In this document: one piece after another, positions 22,000 through 31,760 of the stretch | How the letters are laid out: each line of letters opens with the position of its first letter | Numbering within the stretch: the first letter of the stretch is position 1 | Assembly: GCA_003550345.1 (NCBI GenBank) | Contig: PUJZ01000032.1 | Coordinates: 1-43,189, forward strand | DNA from: Methanomassiliicoccaceae archaeon | GTDB lineage: Archaea; Thermoplasmatota; Thermoplasmata; Methanomassiliicoccales; Methanomethylophilaceae | Reading direction: 5' to 3' | Length of the DNA stretch: 43,189 bases | The notes under the pieces: generated by a model | Database searches by the model: none | What the model saw: the letters and a program-made list of their open reading frames with translations, nothing else | Told to the model about the DNA's origin: nothing | Made by a program: the position numbers and the translations under genes

Positions 22000-22109
22000 T
22001 TTATATGGGTTAATCCCTTTTACAGAAAGCGCAAGGGGACCGACGGGTGAGACGTAGCGTTGCTTACGTTATATTCCGCCCGTCGACGAAAAAGATACGG
22101 AGGTAATAA
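22000..22109 (+). promoter_or_regulatory. mcr promoter and structured 5' leader
   Basis: TTTATATG (22000-22007) is the likely TATA box, so transcription would start near 22027 and leave a leader of about 80 nt. The leader holds an outer stem CGACGGG (22041-22047) pairing with CCCGTCG (22079-22085), and inside it a hairpin ACGTAGC/GCTTACGT with one bulge and a GTT loop. GGAGG (22099-22103) follows, 6 nt before the mcrB ATG. The fold may protect the mRNA or control translation. Confidence 0.55.
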
Positions 22110-23444
22110 ATGGCAAAATACAAGGACGTAATAGACTTGTATGACGACCGTGGCAAGCTCATCGAGAGCAATGTGCCATTGGAAGCCATCAGTCCGTTGC
22201 GAAATGGCGCGATCCAGAAGATCGCCTCCATGACTAAGAGGACCGTGGCCATAAACCTCGCCGGAATCGAGAAGTCTCTCAAGACTGGATCGATGGGCGG
22301 GGACGGCTGCATAATCAGGGGCAAGGAGATCGACGTACCGATCGTGGCCAACGCGGACAAAGTCGCCAAAGCTATTAAGGAAATGGTCCAGGTCACCAAC
22401 GGTGACGGCACTGTCGTCGAGGTAATGCGAGACGGCAAGCAGATAGTCGTCGTTGCGCCTGAGGAGAGACTGCAGGCGGGAGTCGAATACACCACCGGCT
22501 TCACCGCCGTCGCCGCTGCCACCACCCAGGCCATCATCGATGAGTTCGACATACCGATGTACAAGGCCAACATGGTGAAGGGCGCCGTGTGGGGCAGATA
22601 CCCGCAGAGCCTGACCTTCATGGGTTCGAACCTCAAGAGCATTCTCGAGGTCCCCCAGAACAACGAGGGTGCTGGCTATGCGCTGAGGAACATCATGTCC
22701 AACCACGTCGTCGCCCTGGTGGGCCGCAACGCCATGCAGGGTGTCGCCCTGTCATCGCTGTTCGAGCAGCTGGGCGCCTTCGAGATGGGCGATGCTATCG
22801 GCCCCTTCGAGAGGGGGCACCTGCTCGCGCTCGCGTACCAGGGGCTCAACGCCAACAACATGGTCTACGACATGGTGAAGGAGAACGGCAAGACCGGTAC
22901 CGTGGGCACCGTCGTCGAGTCCCTGATGGAGAGAGCCATCGAGGACAAGGTCATCAAGGTCAAGGAGACCCTGAAGTCCGGATACAACGTGTACACCACC
23001 GACGACCTCGACATGTGGAACGCCTATGCTTCCGCTGGCATGGTCGCCGCCGTTATGGTCAACGTAGGAGCCGCCAGGGCCGCCCAGGGTGTGCCCTCCA
23101 CTGTGCTGTACTACGGTGACATAATCGAGCACGAGACCGGACTGCCCTCGCCTGACTACGGAAGGGCGATGGGTACCTGTGTCGGTATGTCCTTCTTCAG
23201 CCACTCCATCTATGGTGGCGGAGGGCCTGGTCTGTTCCACGGGAACCACGTGGTCACCAAGCACTCCAAGGGTGTGCTGATACCGGCCGTTACCGCAGCG
23301 AACTGCCTGGACGGCGGCACTCAGACCTTCTCGGCTGAGGCCACGTCCGGATTGATCAGCGACGTCTTCGGTGGACTGCGTGAGTTCTCACAGCCACTGC
23401 AGGTTGTCGGCGAGGAGGCGAAGAAAATCAAGGACAAGGTGTGA
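22110..23444 (+). CDS. mcrB: Methyl-coenzyme M reductase subunit beta
   Basis: This 444-residue protein is McrB, which with McrA and McrG forms the alpha2-beta2-gamma2 enzyme that reduces methyl-CoM with CoB to methane. Family sequence is seen throughout, such as [20 protein letters not shown] at the N-terminus, [19 protein letters not shown] in the middle, and the active-site region [19 protein letters not shown] (near residues 362-380) with its conserved tyrosine. Length is normal. The start has GGAGG 6 nt upstream and a long structured leader. It is the first gene of mcrBDGA; its TGA overlaps the mcrD ATG. Confidence 0.98.
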   Translation: MAKYKDVIDLYDDRGKLIESNVPLEAISPLRNGAIQKIASMTKRTVAINLAGIEKSLKTGSMGGDGCIIRGKEIDVPIVANADKVAKAIKEMVQVTNGDGTVVEVMRDGKQIVVVAPEERLQAGVEYTTGFTAVAAATTQAIIDEFDIPMYKANMVKGAVWGRYPQSLTFMGSNLKSILEVPQNNEGAGYALRNIMSNHVVALVGRNAMQGVALSSLFEQLGAFEMGDAIGPFERGHLLALAYQGLNANNMVYDMVKENGKTGTVGTVVESLMERAIEDKVIKVKETLKSGYNVYTTDDLDMWNAYASAGMVAAVMVNVGAARAAQGVPSTVLYYGDIIEHETGLPSPDYGRAMGTCVGMSFFSHSIYGGGGPGLFHGNHVVTKHSKGVLIPAVTAANCLDGGTQTFSAEATSGLISDVFGGLREFSQPLQVVGEEAKKIKDKV

Positions 23445-23884
23445 TGATGTTCAAGACCTCCACCTCCAGGATAAGCTACGCCGGGGAGCCTCTCCCCGAA
23501 GTGAAGATATTCACCAACCGTCTGCTCAGAGCAGAGACGACGGAGAAGGTGCTGAACGCTCTGAACTCGGTTCCCAACGTTAGGCAGATCAACATCCACG
23601 GCGAGGGCCTGCCCGTCACCGTGAAGAGCGGCCCTAACAGAGGGATACCCGTCAACCATCCCGAGCGCAAGGCCATAAAGTTCGGCGAGAGCGAGGTCGA
23701 GCTCACCATGCTGGTGGGCTCGTTCTTCCTCGAGCTGGACAGCCATGACGCTGTGGAGGAGACGGTGGAGCGGATCCGCGAGATCTGCGACGAGAAAATA
23801 CCGTTCGGATACGACCTGGAGGTAGGAAGGTACACGAAATATCGTCCGACCTTGACTGATTATATGAAAGGATTGAGGTGTTAA
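23444..23884 (+). CDS. mcrD: Methyl-coenzyme M reductase operon protein D
   Basis: This 146-residue protein is McrD, a non-catalytic partner that binds immature MCR and is thought to help its assembly or cofactor loading. It is recognised by position between mcrB and mcrG and by family sequence ([39 protein letters not shown]). ATG 23444 overlaps the mcrB stop; a GTG (23441) and a second ATG (23447) are alternatives. Its stop is 2 bp before the mcrG start. Confidence 0.93.
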   Translation: MMFKTSTSRISYAGEPLPEVKIFTNRLLRAETTEKVLNALNSVPNVRQINIHGEGLPVTVKSGPNRGIPVNHPERKAIKFGESEVELTMLVGSFFLELDSHDAVEETVERIREICDEKIPFGYDLEVGRYTKYRPTLTDYMKGLRC

Positions 23885-23886
23885 AA

Positions 23887-24660
23887 ATGGCTTACAAGAG
23901 ACAGTTCTATCCTGGAACCACGACCCCTGCCGTCAACAGGCGCAGGTACATGGATCCCAAGGAGAACCTGAAGAAACTCCGAGAGATGGCAATGGAAGAC
24001 GTTGTACGCATCCTCGGACACCGCCAGCCCGGCGAGGACTACAAGGCCATGCACCCTCCTCTCGAGGAGGGCAGCGAGCCCGACTGTCCCATAAGGCAGC
24101 TGGTGGAGCCCATAGAGGGAGCCAAGAAGGGCGACAGGGTCAGGTACGTTCAGTTCACTGACTCCGTCTACTTCGCCCCCATATCGCCCTATCAGAGGGC
24201 CTGGATGTATCTGTCCCGCTTCCGCGGTATCGACACCGGTACCCTGTCCGGAAGGCAGATCATCGAGATGAGGGAGAGGGACCTCGAGGTCATCGCCAAG
24301 GAGCTCATAGAGAATGAGACATTCGACCCTGCCTTGACCGGCATCAGGGGCGCGACCGTCCACGGTCACGCCTGCCGTCTCGACGAGAACGGCCTGATGT
24401 TCGACGCCTGGCAGAGGTACGAGTGGGACGCCGACAAGGGCGAGGTCGTCTACGTGAAGGACCAGGTCGCCCTGCCCCTCGACAGGAGGATATCCGTCGG
24501 CAAGCCTGGTGACATGGAGGACCTCAAGAAGAGGACCACCATCTTCCGCGCCGACGGCGTGGGGATGAGGGACGACGCCGAGGTGAGCATGTACGGCCTG
24601 AGGATACACAAGCTCAGGACCCTCGCTGGATTCCAGCCCTTCAAGGTAAAGGGGGTGTGA
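23887..24660 (+). CDS. mcrG: Methyl-coenzyme M reductase subunit gamma
   Basis: This 257-residue protein is McrG, the small subunit of MCR. The start [12 protein letters not shown] matches the usual family start, so ATG 23887 was chosen over an in-frame GTG at 23878. Conserved parts include [40 protein letters not shown] and [19 protein letters not shown] by family comparison (here [19 protein letters not shown]). It lies between mcrD and mcrA with gaps of 2-3 bp, consistent with one polycistronic mRNA. Confidence 0.97.
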   Translation: MAYKRQFYPGTTTPAVNRRRYMDPKENLKKLREMAMEDVVRILGHRQPGEDYKAMHPPLEEGSEPDCPIRQLVEPIEGAKKGDRVRYVQFTDSVYFAPISPYQRAWMYLSRFRGIDTGTLSGRQIIEMRERDLEVIAKELIENETFDPALTGIRGATVHGHACRLDENGLMFDAWQRYEWDADKGEVVYVKDQVALPLDRRISVGKPGDMEDLKKRTTIFRADGVGMRDDAEVSMYGLRIHKLRTLAGFQPFKVKGV

Positions 24661-24663
24661 AGA

Positions 24664-26319
24664 ATGGCAAAAGAGAAACTATTCATCGAGGCGTGCAAGA
24701 AGAAGTTCGAGGAAGACCCCACCGCTGTGAACACCAAGTTCTACCAGTTCGGTGGATGGAAGCAGTCCGCCCGCAAGAGGGAGTTCGTGGAGGCCGCCAA
24801 CAAGATAGCCAAGGAGCGCGGCATACCCATGATGAACCAGGACATCGGCGTTCCTCTGGGACAGAGGAACTGGATGCCCTACCAGCTTGCCCACACTGAC
24901 ATATATGTCGAGCCTGACGACCTGCACTGCATCAACAACCCGGCGATGCAGCAGGCCTGGGACGACATCAGGAGGACTGTGCTGGTCGGACTCGACTCGC
25001 CCCACCAGACCATCGAGAGGAGGCTGGGCAAGGAGGTCACTCCTGAGACCATCAACCACTATCTCGAGACGGTCAACCACACCATGCCCGGCGGCGCTGT
25101 CGTTCAGGAGCACATGGCGGAGATCAACCCCGCCCTGGCCTACGACTCGTACGTCAAGGTGTACAGCGGCAACGATGAGCTCATGGACGAGATCGATGAC
25201 GCATACTGCATCGATATCAACAAGCTCTTCAGCAAGGACCACGCTGAGCAGCTGAAGAAGGCGATAGGGAACAGCCTCTTCCAGGCCGTCAGGGTGCCCA
25301 CCATAGTGGGCCGCGTGATGGACGGAGGGACCGTTTCCCGCTGGTCTGCCATGCAGATCTCGATGGCCTTCATCAGCTCCTACAAGCTGGCTGCTGGTGA
25401 GGCGGCCATCGCCGACTTCGCCTATGCTGCGAAGCACATGAGCATCAACATGGGCACGATGATGCCCGCTCGGCGTGCCAGGGCCCCCAACGAGCCCGGA
25501 GGCATACCCTTCGGTGTGATGGCTGACATAACCCAGTCGGACAGGATCAAGCCCGACGACCCCGGACGCGCCGCCCTCGAGGCGGTCGCCCTGGGCGCCG
25601 TCGTCTTCGACCAGATCTACCTGGGAGGATACATGTCCGGCGGAGTGGGCTTCACCCAGTACTCCACCGCCGCCTACACCGACAACATCCTCGAGGACTA
25701 CACCTACACCGCCATAGACATCATCAACGACAAGTACGGCGGGTTCTGCAAGACGGACCCGAACGACTTCGACAAGCTGATGGAGCTCGGCGACGAGGTG
25801 AACACCTACGCCCTCGAGATGTACGAGAGGTACCCGGCCGCCATGGAGGCCCACTTCGGTGGCTCCCAGAGGGCGACCGTGGCCGCTGCCGCCACTGGCA
25901 TCGCCGGATCGTTCGCGACCGGTGTCGCCGACTGCGGTGTGAACCTGTGGTACCTGTCCATGCTCCAGCACAAGGAGAGGACAGGCAGGCTCGGCTTCTA
26001 CGGATACGACCTGCAGGACCAGTGCGGTTCCTGCAACTCTCTGGCCTACAGGTCGGACGAGGGTCTGCCCATGGAGCTGAGGGGCCCGAACTACCCGAAC
26101 TACGCCATGAACGTCGGTCACCTGTCCGGATACACGGGGATACCGAAGGCCGCCCACGCCGCGCGCGGGGACGCCTTCACCGTGAACCCGCTGATCAGGG
26201 TGGCCTTCGCCGACCCCTCGCTGGTGTTCGACTTCGCGAACGTCACCAAGGAGTTCGGACGCGGCGGCCTCAGGGAGTTCAAGCCCGCCGGCGAGCGGAC
26301 AGCCGTCATAATGGAGTGA
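24664..26319 (+). CDS. mcrA: Methyl-coenzyme M reductase subunit alpha
   Basis: This 551-residue protein is McrA, which carries the coenzyme F430 site. The residues that are modified in other methanogens are present: a histidine (258) in [11 protein letters not shown], arginines in [13 protein letters not shown] (270-273), Gln402 in GGSQRAT, Gly447 in [11 protein letters not shown] (thioglycine position) and Cys454 (S-methylcysteine position). The Gly and Cys numbers are two higher than in Methanothermobacter. The active-site segment [21 protein letters not shown] is intact. Whether each residue is modified cannot be seen from DNA; the upstream ycaO supports the thioglycine. It is the last large subunit of the operon, followed after 8 bp by the DUF2098 gene. 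Confidence 0.98.
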   Translation: MAKEKLFIEACKKKFEEDPTAVNTKFYQFGGWKQSARKREFVEAANKIAKERGIPMMNQDIGVPLGQRNWMPYQLAHTDIYVEPDDLHCINNPAMQQAWDDIRRTVLVGLDSPHQTIERRLGKEVTPETINHYLETVNHTMPGGAVVQEHMAEINPALAYDSYVKVYSGNDELMDEIDDAYCIDINKLFSKDHAEQLKKAIGNSLFQAVRVPTIVGRVMDGGTVSRWSAMQISMAFISSYKLAAGEAAIADFAYAAKHMSINMGTMMPARRARAPNEPGGIPFGVMADITQSDRIKPDDPGRAALEAVALGAVVFDQIYLGGYMSGGVGFTQYSTAAYTDNILEDYTYTAIDIINDKYGGFCKTDPNDFDKLMELGDEVNTYALEMYERYPAAMEAHFGGSQRATVAAAATGIAGSFATGVADCGVNLWYLSMLQHKERTGRLGFYGYDLQDQCGSCNSLAYRSDEGLPMELRGPNYPNYAMNVGHLSGYTGIPKAAHAARGDAFTVNPLIRVAFADPSLVFDFANVTKEFGRGGLREFKPAGERTAVIME

Positions 26320-26327
26320 AGCGAGCG

Positions 26328-26606
26328 ATGGAAGTAGGAGAGATATACCGCTACAGACCCACCGGCACCGTGGGAAAGGTGGACGATGTCAAGGAGGAGC
26401 GAGGCAGGGTGTGGGCACTGCTCGACCAGACCAAGCTCTACTACGACACCCGATGCCTGGAAGCGGCCGATGAGAGCGAGTACCGGAAATCCTCCTACAA
26501 GGAGCGCGTGGTGGACACCAGTTCCTCCATGCGCAGCATCGAAGAGCTCCAGAAGCACCTGAAGGATGTGGACGTTAGCGGCTACACCCCTTCAGGCGGC
26601 GGCTAG
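26328..26606 (+). CDS. DUF2098 small protein, end of the mcr operon
   Basis: This 92-residue protein resembles DUF2098, a small methanogen-linked family: VGEIYRYRPTGTVGKVDDVKEERGRVWALLDQTKLYYD, then a charged tail. The compact beta-rich start could be an SH3- or PRC-like fold. It begins 8 bp after the mcrA stop, so it is co-transcribed, and a role in MCR assembly or function is inferred from position only. The gene ends with TAG. A strong T-run follows at 26632-26639. Confidence 0.75.
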   Translation: MEVGEIYRYRPTGTVGKVDDVKEERGRVWALLDQTKLYYDTRCLEAADESEYRKSSYKERVVDTSSSMRSIEELQKHLKDVDVSGYTPSGGG

Positions 26607-26631
26607 GCTGAAACCCTTTACCATTTATCCA

Positions 26632-26639
26632 TTTTTTTT
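26632..26639 (+). terminator. Poly-T terminator of the mcr operon
   Basis: Eight consecutive T residues lie 25 bp after the DUF2098 stop, the longest T-run in the neighbourhood, and are a likely end for the mcr transcript. The same stretch, as TTTATAACC, may also serve as the TATA region of the next gene. Confidence 0.6.
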
Positions 26640-26685
26640 ATAACCTCCGCGGACCATATGCATCCCATAGTCAGGAGAAGGCATC

Positions 26686-27252
26686 ATGTATCGGAGGAGC
26701 TACGAAGACCTAGTCGGGATGTTGGTGATCACCGCCGACGCCCGCAACCTTGGGACCATAAGCGACCTGAAGTACGACCACAAGGAATGGACCGTGACCC
26801 AGTTCAGGGTCTCGTTGAACAAGGGCCTGGAGAAGGAGCTCGCCATCGGCAAGGGGCGTAGCGCCCTCATCCCGGTGGGCAGCACCGCCAAGGCCTCCGA
26901 CGTAGTCCTTCTCGGCTGCGACCTCTCCTGCGTCAAGGACATCGTGGTCCCGGACAGCGACAACATCGCCACGCTCTCCACCTTCATCGGCAAGACCGTC
27001 GTCACCTCCGAGAACCTCAGCGTGGGCAGCGCCGAATCTCTGTCCGTGGACCTGGAGGAGGACTGGCGCATAACCAACCTCAAGGTCCGTGTGGAGAAGA
27101 CCATGGTGGAGCCGTTGGGCCTCAAGAAGGGGCTGCTGGGGAAGACGCCGCTGATAGCGGTGAAGACCGACGATGTCAACCTGGTCGGGGACATGGCCTT
27201 CCTCTCCAAGAACCTGGAGGAGCTGAAGAAGGAAGTGTCGGTCTACGAGTGA
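26686..27252 (+). CDS. Tandem PRC-barrel domain protein
   Basis: This 188-residue protein appears to hold two PRC-barrel-like domains. The first (about residues 5-90) has DLVGMLVITADARNLGTISDLKYD; the second (about 100-180) has STFIGKTVVTSENLSVGSAESLSVDLEEDWRITNLKVRV by similarity. PRC barrels act in RNA processing or as protein-binding modules; the archaeal role is unclear. ATG 26686 has GGAG about 8 nt upstream; a TATA-like TTTATAACC lies at 26636-26643. It directly follows the mcr operon terminator. Its end overlaps the convergent next gene by 10 bp. Confidence 0.75.
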   Translation: MYRRSYEDLVGMLVITADARNLGTISDLKYDHKEWTVTQFRVSLNKGLEKELAIGKGRSALIPVGSTAKASDVVLLGCDLSCVKDIVVPDSDNIATLSTFIGKTVVTSENLSVGSAESLSVDLEEDWRITNLKVRVEKTMVEPLGLKKGLLGKTPLIAVKTDDVNLVGDMAFLSKNLEELKKEVSVYE

Positions 27253-27794
27253 TCGGCACTGTTGAATGCGACAAGTATGCTGGCCAGCCGAGGGTCGTCC
27301 TCCAGGCCGTAGTGCTCCTTGATCATCACATCGCTGGTGGGCGAAGGGCTGCACGAGACCACGTCCCTGCATCCCAGGCTCTCGTCCAGCTCGGGGAAGG
27401 ACACGGGGGGCATGACGAAGAACTCCTGCCTGGCCGCCTTAACGCCGGGGAAGACCACGAAGTCCTCGGATAGCCAGAACACGTCCTCGCGCTCATCGTA
27501 CTCGCCCCGGGTGTGGGGGAAGACCTCTATGCCCATGACGGTGCCCTCGTCGTCCTGGAGCAGCACTGTGGGCTCGGGGGGCGGACGGAAGCGCGTGTTC
27601 TTGATGATGCATGCGACATGCTCCCTCTCCAGGGCGGCGTTGAAGCCGTCGTTGCGCACGGAGATGTCCATGATGGCCTTGACGCCCTTCTCCTCCTGGC
27701 GAAGCCTCTCCAGGATCTCCTGGTCCAGAAGGAAGGCCTTCTCCACGCCGTCCATGGAGCGCAGGGTGCCGAGCACCGCGTTCTTGTCCACCAT
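27243..27794 (-). CDS. Hypothetical protein
   Basis: This 183-residue protein is not recognised. It is soluble, with an N-terminal helical part (DKNAVLGTLRSMDGVEKAFLLDQEILERL) and a beta-rich middle with RFRPPPEPTVLLQDDEG and VFWLSEDFVVFPG. A TATA-like TATAA (27816-27820), apparently shared with the divergent AhpD-like gene, lies about 24 nt before ATG 27794, so a leaderless start there is preferred to the ATG 11 codons upstream. Intact frame and codon use support a real gene; no function is offered. Confidence 0.65.
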   Translation of the reverse strand: MVDKNAVLGTLRSMDGVEKAFLLDQEILERLRQEEKGVKAIMDISVRNDGFNAALEREHVACIIKNTRFRPPPEPTVLLQDDEGTVMGIEVFPHTRGEYDEREDVFWLSEDFVVFPGVKAARQEFFVMPPVSFPELDESLGCRDVVSCSPSPTSDVMIKEHYGLEDDPRLASILVAFNSADHS

Positions 27795-27810
27795 GCTTTC
27801 GGAATGGAAA

Positions 27811-27824
27811 CAAGGTATAAAAGA
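27811..27824. promoter_or_regulatory. Shared bidirectional TATA region
   Basis: CAAGGTATAAAAGA holds a single TATA-like core that lies about 24-27 nt from the start codons on both sides (27794 minus, 27846 plus). Either one element directs both leaderless genes or two overlapping boxes do. Confidence 0.45.
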
Positions 27825-27845
27825 CATGACGGCAATGAGCTGGCC

Positions 27846-28145
27846 ATGAGCCTGCTCCTGCTGGGGAAGAAGGACCCTTCGCTGATGAAGGCCCTCCACC
27901 GTTACAAGAGGGAGGTCTTCAAGGAGGGCGAGCTGAGCGTGAGGGAGAAGGAGCTTATCGCGGCGGCCATCTCGGCGACGCTGAAATGCGAGAAGTGCCT
28001 GGAGTTCCATGGCGACGCCGCCCTCGAGGCCGGCGCCACCAAGAAGGAGCTCATGGAGGCCTTCGAGGTCGCCATGTACCTGGTCGGTCCTTCAGCGGTC
28101 ATCTGGTCGGAACTGATAGACCATTACATCGAGGACGATGAGTAA
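27846..28145 (+). CDS. Carboxymuconolactone decarboxylase / AhpD-like protein
   Basis: This 99-residue protein matches the CMD/AhpD-like family: LSVREKELIAAAISATLKCEKCLEFHGDAALEAGATKKELMEAF by comparison, with the redox motif C-x2-C and a following histidine (CEKCLEFH, near residues 57-64). Such proteins act in peroxide or thiol redox chemistry, or as small decarboxylases. ATG 27846 lies about 27 nt after a TATA core, so the mRNA is probably leaderless. The end overlaps the convergent DUF6951-like gene by 22 bp. Confidence 0.85.
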   Translation: MSLLLLGKKDPSLMKALHRYKREVFKEGELSVREKELIAAAISATLKCEKCLEFHGDAALEAGATKKELMEAFEVAMYLVGPSAVIWSELIDHYIEDDE

Positions 28146-28447
28146 GCCATACTGACATCCTTCTTGACCGCCAGCCCGCAGCAGGCCTCAGCGGCCTTGA
28201 TTATGGCGGTGGGCACCGGGCAGGAGGCGTGCTTGATGCAGTCGTCGGCGGCGCATATCACCGGGTTCTTGGATATGGGGGCGCTGACGCAGTCCAAGGG
28301 GTCGAGGTCCCCCAGCTCGGAGGCCAGCTTCCTCACCATGGGGCAATCGCTGTCGATGTCCAGCGCTATGCGGCCGCCCTCCTCCCTCGCCCTGATCACC
28401 GTCCTCATCTGGCAGGCGCCGGCGTCCACCTCGAGCGTCACGCTCAT
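28124..28447 (-). CDS. Small cysteine-rich protein (DUF6951-like)
   Basis: This 107-residue protein has seven cysteines: GACQM near residue 12, SDCPM near 34, DCVS, VICAADDCIKHASCPVP near 66-78, and ACCGLAV near 88-94. The pattern (V-D-x-G-x-C, then H-A-S-C-P-V-P-T-A-I-I-K-A-x-E) fits a small archaeal family I recall as DUF6951, possibly an iron-sulfur or metal-binding protein. Its ATG overlaps the stop of the DUF4443-DUF2111 gene (ATGA), so it is the second gene of that operon and may work with that sensor. Confidence 0.6.
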   Translation of the reverse strand: MSVTLEVDAGACQMRTVIRAREEGGRIALDIDSDCPMVRKLASELGDLDPLDCVSAPISKNPVICAADDCIKHASCPVPTAIIKAAEACCGLAVKKDVSMAYSSSSM

Positions 28448-29409
28448 TTCAGACCCTTCCTCATGCGCTCGATCATCTCGAAGACGGCGCCCTTGGTGAT
28501 GTCCACCACTCCGATGGCGGCGATGACCCTCTCGTCGATCTCCACGGGGACGGCGATTATCGGGATGCCGCTGTAGGGGCCGGAGGTGGATTTCATCCTG
28601 ATGGCCACCCCCTGGCGCAGCACCTCCTCCAGTATGGGGCCGGTGTAGGCGTGGTCGATCACCTTGCCGTCCTCTATCCTCACCCCGAAGCGGTCGCGGC
28701 TGCGGGCGCAGAGGGGCAGCCGGCCGATGAGCTCATGTATCGCCATCGCCAGGCTGACCAGCTCGTCCGACTCGCCCGAGGAGGACAGTATGTCGCTGAG
28801 CGTCTTGCGGCTGCGCATCTGCCCGGTCAGCTCCAGGGCGGCGGTGACGGCCCCCTCCTCGGCGCTGTCGAAATCGCTGGCGGTGCCGATTATCAGCACG
28901 TCGCCGTCCTTGACCTTGAAATGCCTCCTCAGGCCCGACTCCACATCAGGCGCCACCGGCTGCCGGTCGCCGGGGAAGTAGACCCTCCCCTCGTGGCAGA
29001 AGAGCGACGTCGCCCCCTTGGCACCGGCCTTGATGGCGGTGTCCCGCTGCTCGCAGCCGTAGCTCAGACGGTGGGCGCTGTTGGGGACCCTCACGGCGAC
29101 GTTGCAACGCTCTATGGTGACGCCCATGTCCTCCACCGGGCGCACCTCGATCATCGAGTTCCTCATCACCTCCTTGCCGCGGCGGGTGAGGGACGCGCCG
29201 CTGCGGCTGACGTCCACCAGCTTCTCGTCCACCAAACGGTCGAGGATGGTGCGGGTGCTCCCTTCGCCGATGCCGAGCTCGGCGGCCAGGCTCTTCCTCC
29301 CCACCGGGCCGGAGGAGCTGATCAGCTTCAGGCATTTCCAGATATGATAGTCAGAGAATTTTGGAATCGGTCCGCCTGGCCTGTCGTCCCTGTACAAGGA
29401 GGGAGGCAT
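28444..29409 (-). CDS. DUF4443-DUF2111 putative transcriptional sensor
   Basis: This 321-residue protein joins a winged-helix domain (about residues 15-85, HIWKCLKLISSSGPVGRKSLAAEL then GSTRTILDRLVDEKLV by comparison), a DUF4443 middle part, and a C-terminal DUF2111 domain (about 210-321) found mainly in methanogens and shaped like a small-molecule sensor. The start was set at ATG 29409, about 27 nt after TTATAA (29433-29438); an earlier ATG (29421) lies too close to that box. It is divergent from the atwA operon with a 99-bp gap, so it is a candidate regulator of MCR activation genes. The ligand is unknown. Confidence 0.75.
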   Translation of the reverse strand: MPPSLYRDDRPGGPIPKFSDYHIWKCLKLISSSGPVGRKSLAAELGIGEGSTRTILDRLVDEKLVDVSRSGASLTRRGKEVMRNSMIEVRPVEDMGVTIERCNVAVRVPNSAHRLSYGCEQRDTAIKAGAKGATSLFCHEGRVYFPGDRQPVAPDVESGLRRHFKVKDGDVLIIGTASDFDSAEEGAVTAALELTGQMRSRKTLSDILSSSGESDELVSLAMAIHELIGRLPLCARSRDRFGVRIEDGKVIDHAYTGPILEEVLRQGVAIRMKSTSGPYSGIPIIAVPVEIDERVIAAIGVVDITKGAVFEMIERMRKGLK

Positions 29410-29508
29410 ATGGCTGTACATACCATCCAACGTTATAAAACCTGTGTGCAACCACTAAACACTTGATTAGACAACCTTTTTAATCGGACTAAACGTTAAA
29501 GGAGCATA
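29410..29508. promoter_or_regulatory. Divergent control region between the DUF2111 sensor and atwA
   Basis: This 99-bp gap has a TATA core TTATAAAA (29433-29440) usable for both strands, a TTTTTAATC box (about 29477-29485) nearer atwA, a TGCAAC half-site (29447-29452), and at 29410-29430 a weak copy (13 of 21 matches) of the element found before the corrinoid and mcr genes. GGAG (29501-29504) lies 4 nt before the atwA ATG. Confidence 0.4.
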
Positions 29509-31134
29509 ATGACTCTTGAGCCAGTACCTTTAATAATCGTTAAGGGTGTTAGCAAATCCTTCGATGGGAACAAGGTCCTGGACAACCTGTCCACCACCAT
29601 AGTTTCCGGTAAGCCCCTGGGTCTTATAGGCAAGAGCGCGGCGGGGAAGTCAGTCTTCATCCACATGCTGCGCGGCTCCAAGGATTACTTCCCCGACGAG
29701 GGCAGCATCATATACCGCATCAACTACTGCGAGTCCTGCCGGAGGGCGGAGCACCCCTATGAGGGGCAGCCCTGCGGCGTCTGCGGCAACGAGACCACTC
29801 TGGAAGAGGTGGACTTCTGGTCCCTGGATGAGCGCGACCCCCTGCGACAGGCGGTGCGCAACAGGATCGCCATCATGCTGCAGAGGACCTTCGCCCTCTT
29901 CGGCGACAAGACCGTCATCGAGAACCTCTTCGAGGCCCTGGGCGACAGGATGCGCGAGAACAAGAAAGTGGAGAGGGCCATCGAGCTGCTGGAGCTGGTG
30001 GGCATGACCCATCGCACCACCCACATCGCCAGGGACCTCTCCGGCGGCGAGAAGCAGCGCATAGTCCTCGCCCGGCAGCTCGCCAAGGACCCGCTGATAC
30101 TGCTGGCGGACGAGCCCACCGGAACCCTGGACCCTCAGACGGCGGAGATGGTGCATGACACCCTGGTGCGGACGGTGGAGGAGGACAACATCGGCCTGGT
30201 GGTGACCTCCCATTGGCCGGAGGCCATAGAGAGGATGGCGTCGGAGGCCATATGGCTGGACGCCGGGGAGGTCAAGGACATCGGCGACCCGGCCACCATA
30301 GTCGAGGAGTTCATGCAGGAGTACGACTTCGTGCGCAGCGAGGACGTGGAGACAGGCCAGCCCATCATCAAGCTCACCAACGCCAAGAAGTACTTCTTCT
30401 CCGTGGTCCGCGGCGTGGTCAAGGCGGTGGACGGCGTGGACATGGAGATCAAGGAGAAGGAGATTTTCGCCCTGGTGGGCCTGAGCGGCGCCGGGAAGAC
30501 CACCACCTCGCGGATGATAGCGGGCATAACCCCCGCCACCGACGGCAAGGTGGAGATAAACATCGGCGACGAGTTCATCGACATGTCGGTGACCGGCGAG
30601 GCGGGCAGGGGCCGCGCCACGCCCTACATCGGGATGCTGCATCAGGAGTACACCCTCTACCCCTTCGACACCATACTGAGGAACCTCACCACCTGCATCG
30701 GCATGAAGATGCCGGCCGAGCTGGCCAAGGTCAAGGCCATCCAGGTGCTGCGCAGCGCCGGATTCCCGGAGAGGGACATGGAGCGCATACTCTACTCCTA
30801 CCCGGAGAAGCTCAGCACCGGCGAGAAGCAGAGGATAGCCTTCGCGCAGGTCCTCATCAAGGAGCCGAAGATAATCATACTCGACGAGCCCACCGGGACG
30901 ATGGACCCCATAACCAAGATGGCGGTGGCCCAGGCGGTCGTCGACTCCCGCAGGGACCTGGGTGAAACGTTTATAGTGGTCAGCCACGATATGGACTTCG
31001 TCATGAACTGCTGTGACAGGGCGGCCCTGATGGAGGGCGGCAAGGTAGTCGCCGAAGGGACGCCCGAAGACATAGTCGGTTACCTGACTGAGCATGGCAA
31101 GTTGGACGAGTTCAAAGACGGTGGCTCAGCTTGA
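29509..31134 (+). CDS. atwA: MCR activation component A2, twin ABC ATPase
   Basis: This 541-residue soluble protein is component A2 (AtwA), the ATPase needed to reduce the nickel of F430 when MCR is activated. It has two ABC domains. The first has Walker A GKSAAGKS near residues 44-51 and signature LSGGEKQR near 179-186. The second has [10 protein letters not shown] near 324-333 and a divergent signature LSTGEKQR. A zinc-ribbon-like insert in the first domain holds C74-x2-C77 and C89-x2-C92. It starts the nine-gene activation operon; its TGA overlaps the mcrC TTG start. Confidence 0.95.
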   Translation: MTLEPVPLIIVKGVSKSFDGNKVLDNLSTTIVSGKPLGLIGKSAAGKSVFIHMLRGSKDYFPDEGSIIYRINYCESCRRAEHPYEGQPCGVCGNETTLEEVDFWSLDERDPLRQAVRNRIAIMLQRTFALFGDKTVIENLFEALGDRMRENKKVERAIELLELVGMTHRTTHIARDLSGGEKQRIVLARQLAKDPLILLADEPTGTLDPQTAEMVHDTLVRTVEEDNIGLVVTSHWPEAIERMASEAIWLDAGEVKDIGDPATIVEEFMQEYDFVRSEDVETGQPIIKLTNAKKYFFSVVRGVVKAVDGVDMEIKEKEIFALVGLSGAGKTTTSRMIAGITPATDGKVEINIGDEFIDMSVTGEAGRGRATPYIGMLHQEYTLYPFDTILRNLTTCIGMKMPAELAKVKAIQVLRSAGFPERDMERILYSYPEKLSTGEKQRIAFAQVLIKEPKIIILDEPTGTMDPITKMAVAQAVVDSRRDLGETFIVVSHDMDFVMNCCDRAALMEGGKVVAEGTPEDIVGYLTEHGKLDEFKDGGSA

Positions 31135-31742
31135 AGCAGCGAATCGGAAGGCATCTCAGCTTTGTCGAGTGCCGTGAGTCACGCGGCCTGGGCACTGGAG
31201 GCGGCCTCGCCGCCCGAGCGACTATATCGGAGAGCGGACGCGATGTGGTGGCCATCGCCATGGGCCCGGGGCGCAGGCACATAACCAAGCCGGTCTGCGA
31301 GATAACCTACGCCCTCCGCGAGGAAGGGATAGACACCAGCGTGCTGGTGATAAACGCCGGCTCGGGCGTCCCCGCCGACGCCCCCGATGTGAGCACCGGC
31401 TCCTACTTCGGCCTCGACCCCATAGAGGCCGCCCGCATCCAGCAGTTCAAGGTGGCGCTCATCCACCTGGGGAACGTCAGGAAGCACATAATCTACAAGG
31501 CGAGGCTGATACTGCGCAACGTCGACATCCCGGCCATGGTGGTGGCGCAGTGCCCGGTGGACTACGAGGACTTCGCCGCCATCGGGGTGAGGACCAAGAC
31601 GGTCATGCCCCGGGAGGAGGACATCGACACCAAGGGGGAGATAGTGGAGATAGTCACCGGCGTGGTGCGGGGAGTCACCTGCAGCCAGGAGAAGCTGGAC
31701 GAGATCGTCTCCAAGATCCAGTCCATGATCCCCCACGAGTGA
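31131..31742 (+). CDS. mcrC: McrC, component of the MCR activation complex
   Basis: This 203-residue protein matches McrC, part of the complex that activates MCR. Family sequence includes [20 protein letters not shown] near the start, [20 protein letters not shown] near residues 40-59, and a late CPVDYEDF. Cysteines such as C14 and C56 could bind metal clusters. In many methanogens mcrC lies inside mcrBDCGA; here it sits after atwA instead. The start is a TTG overlapping the atwA stop (TTGA). Confidence 0.93.
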   Translation: MKQRIGRHLSFVECRESRGLGTGGGLAARATISESGRDVVAIAMGPGRRHITKPVCEITYALREEGIDTSVLVINAGSGVPADAPDVSTGSYFGLDPIEAARIQQFKVALIHLGNVRKHIIYKARLILRNVDIPAMVVAQCPVDYEDFAAIGVRTKTVMPREEDIDTKGEIVEIVTGVVRGVTCSQEKLDEIVSKIQSMIPHE

Positions 31743-31760
31743 GCGCGGAGGCGCACAGAC

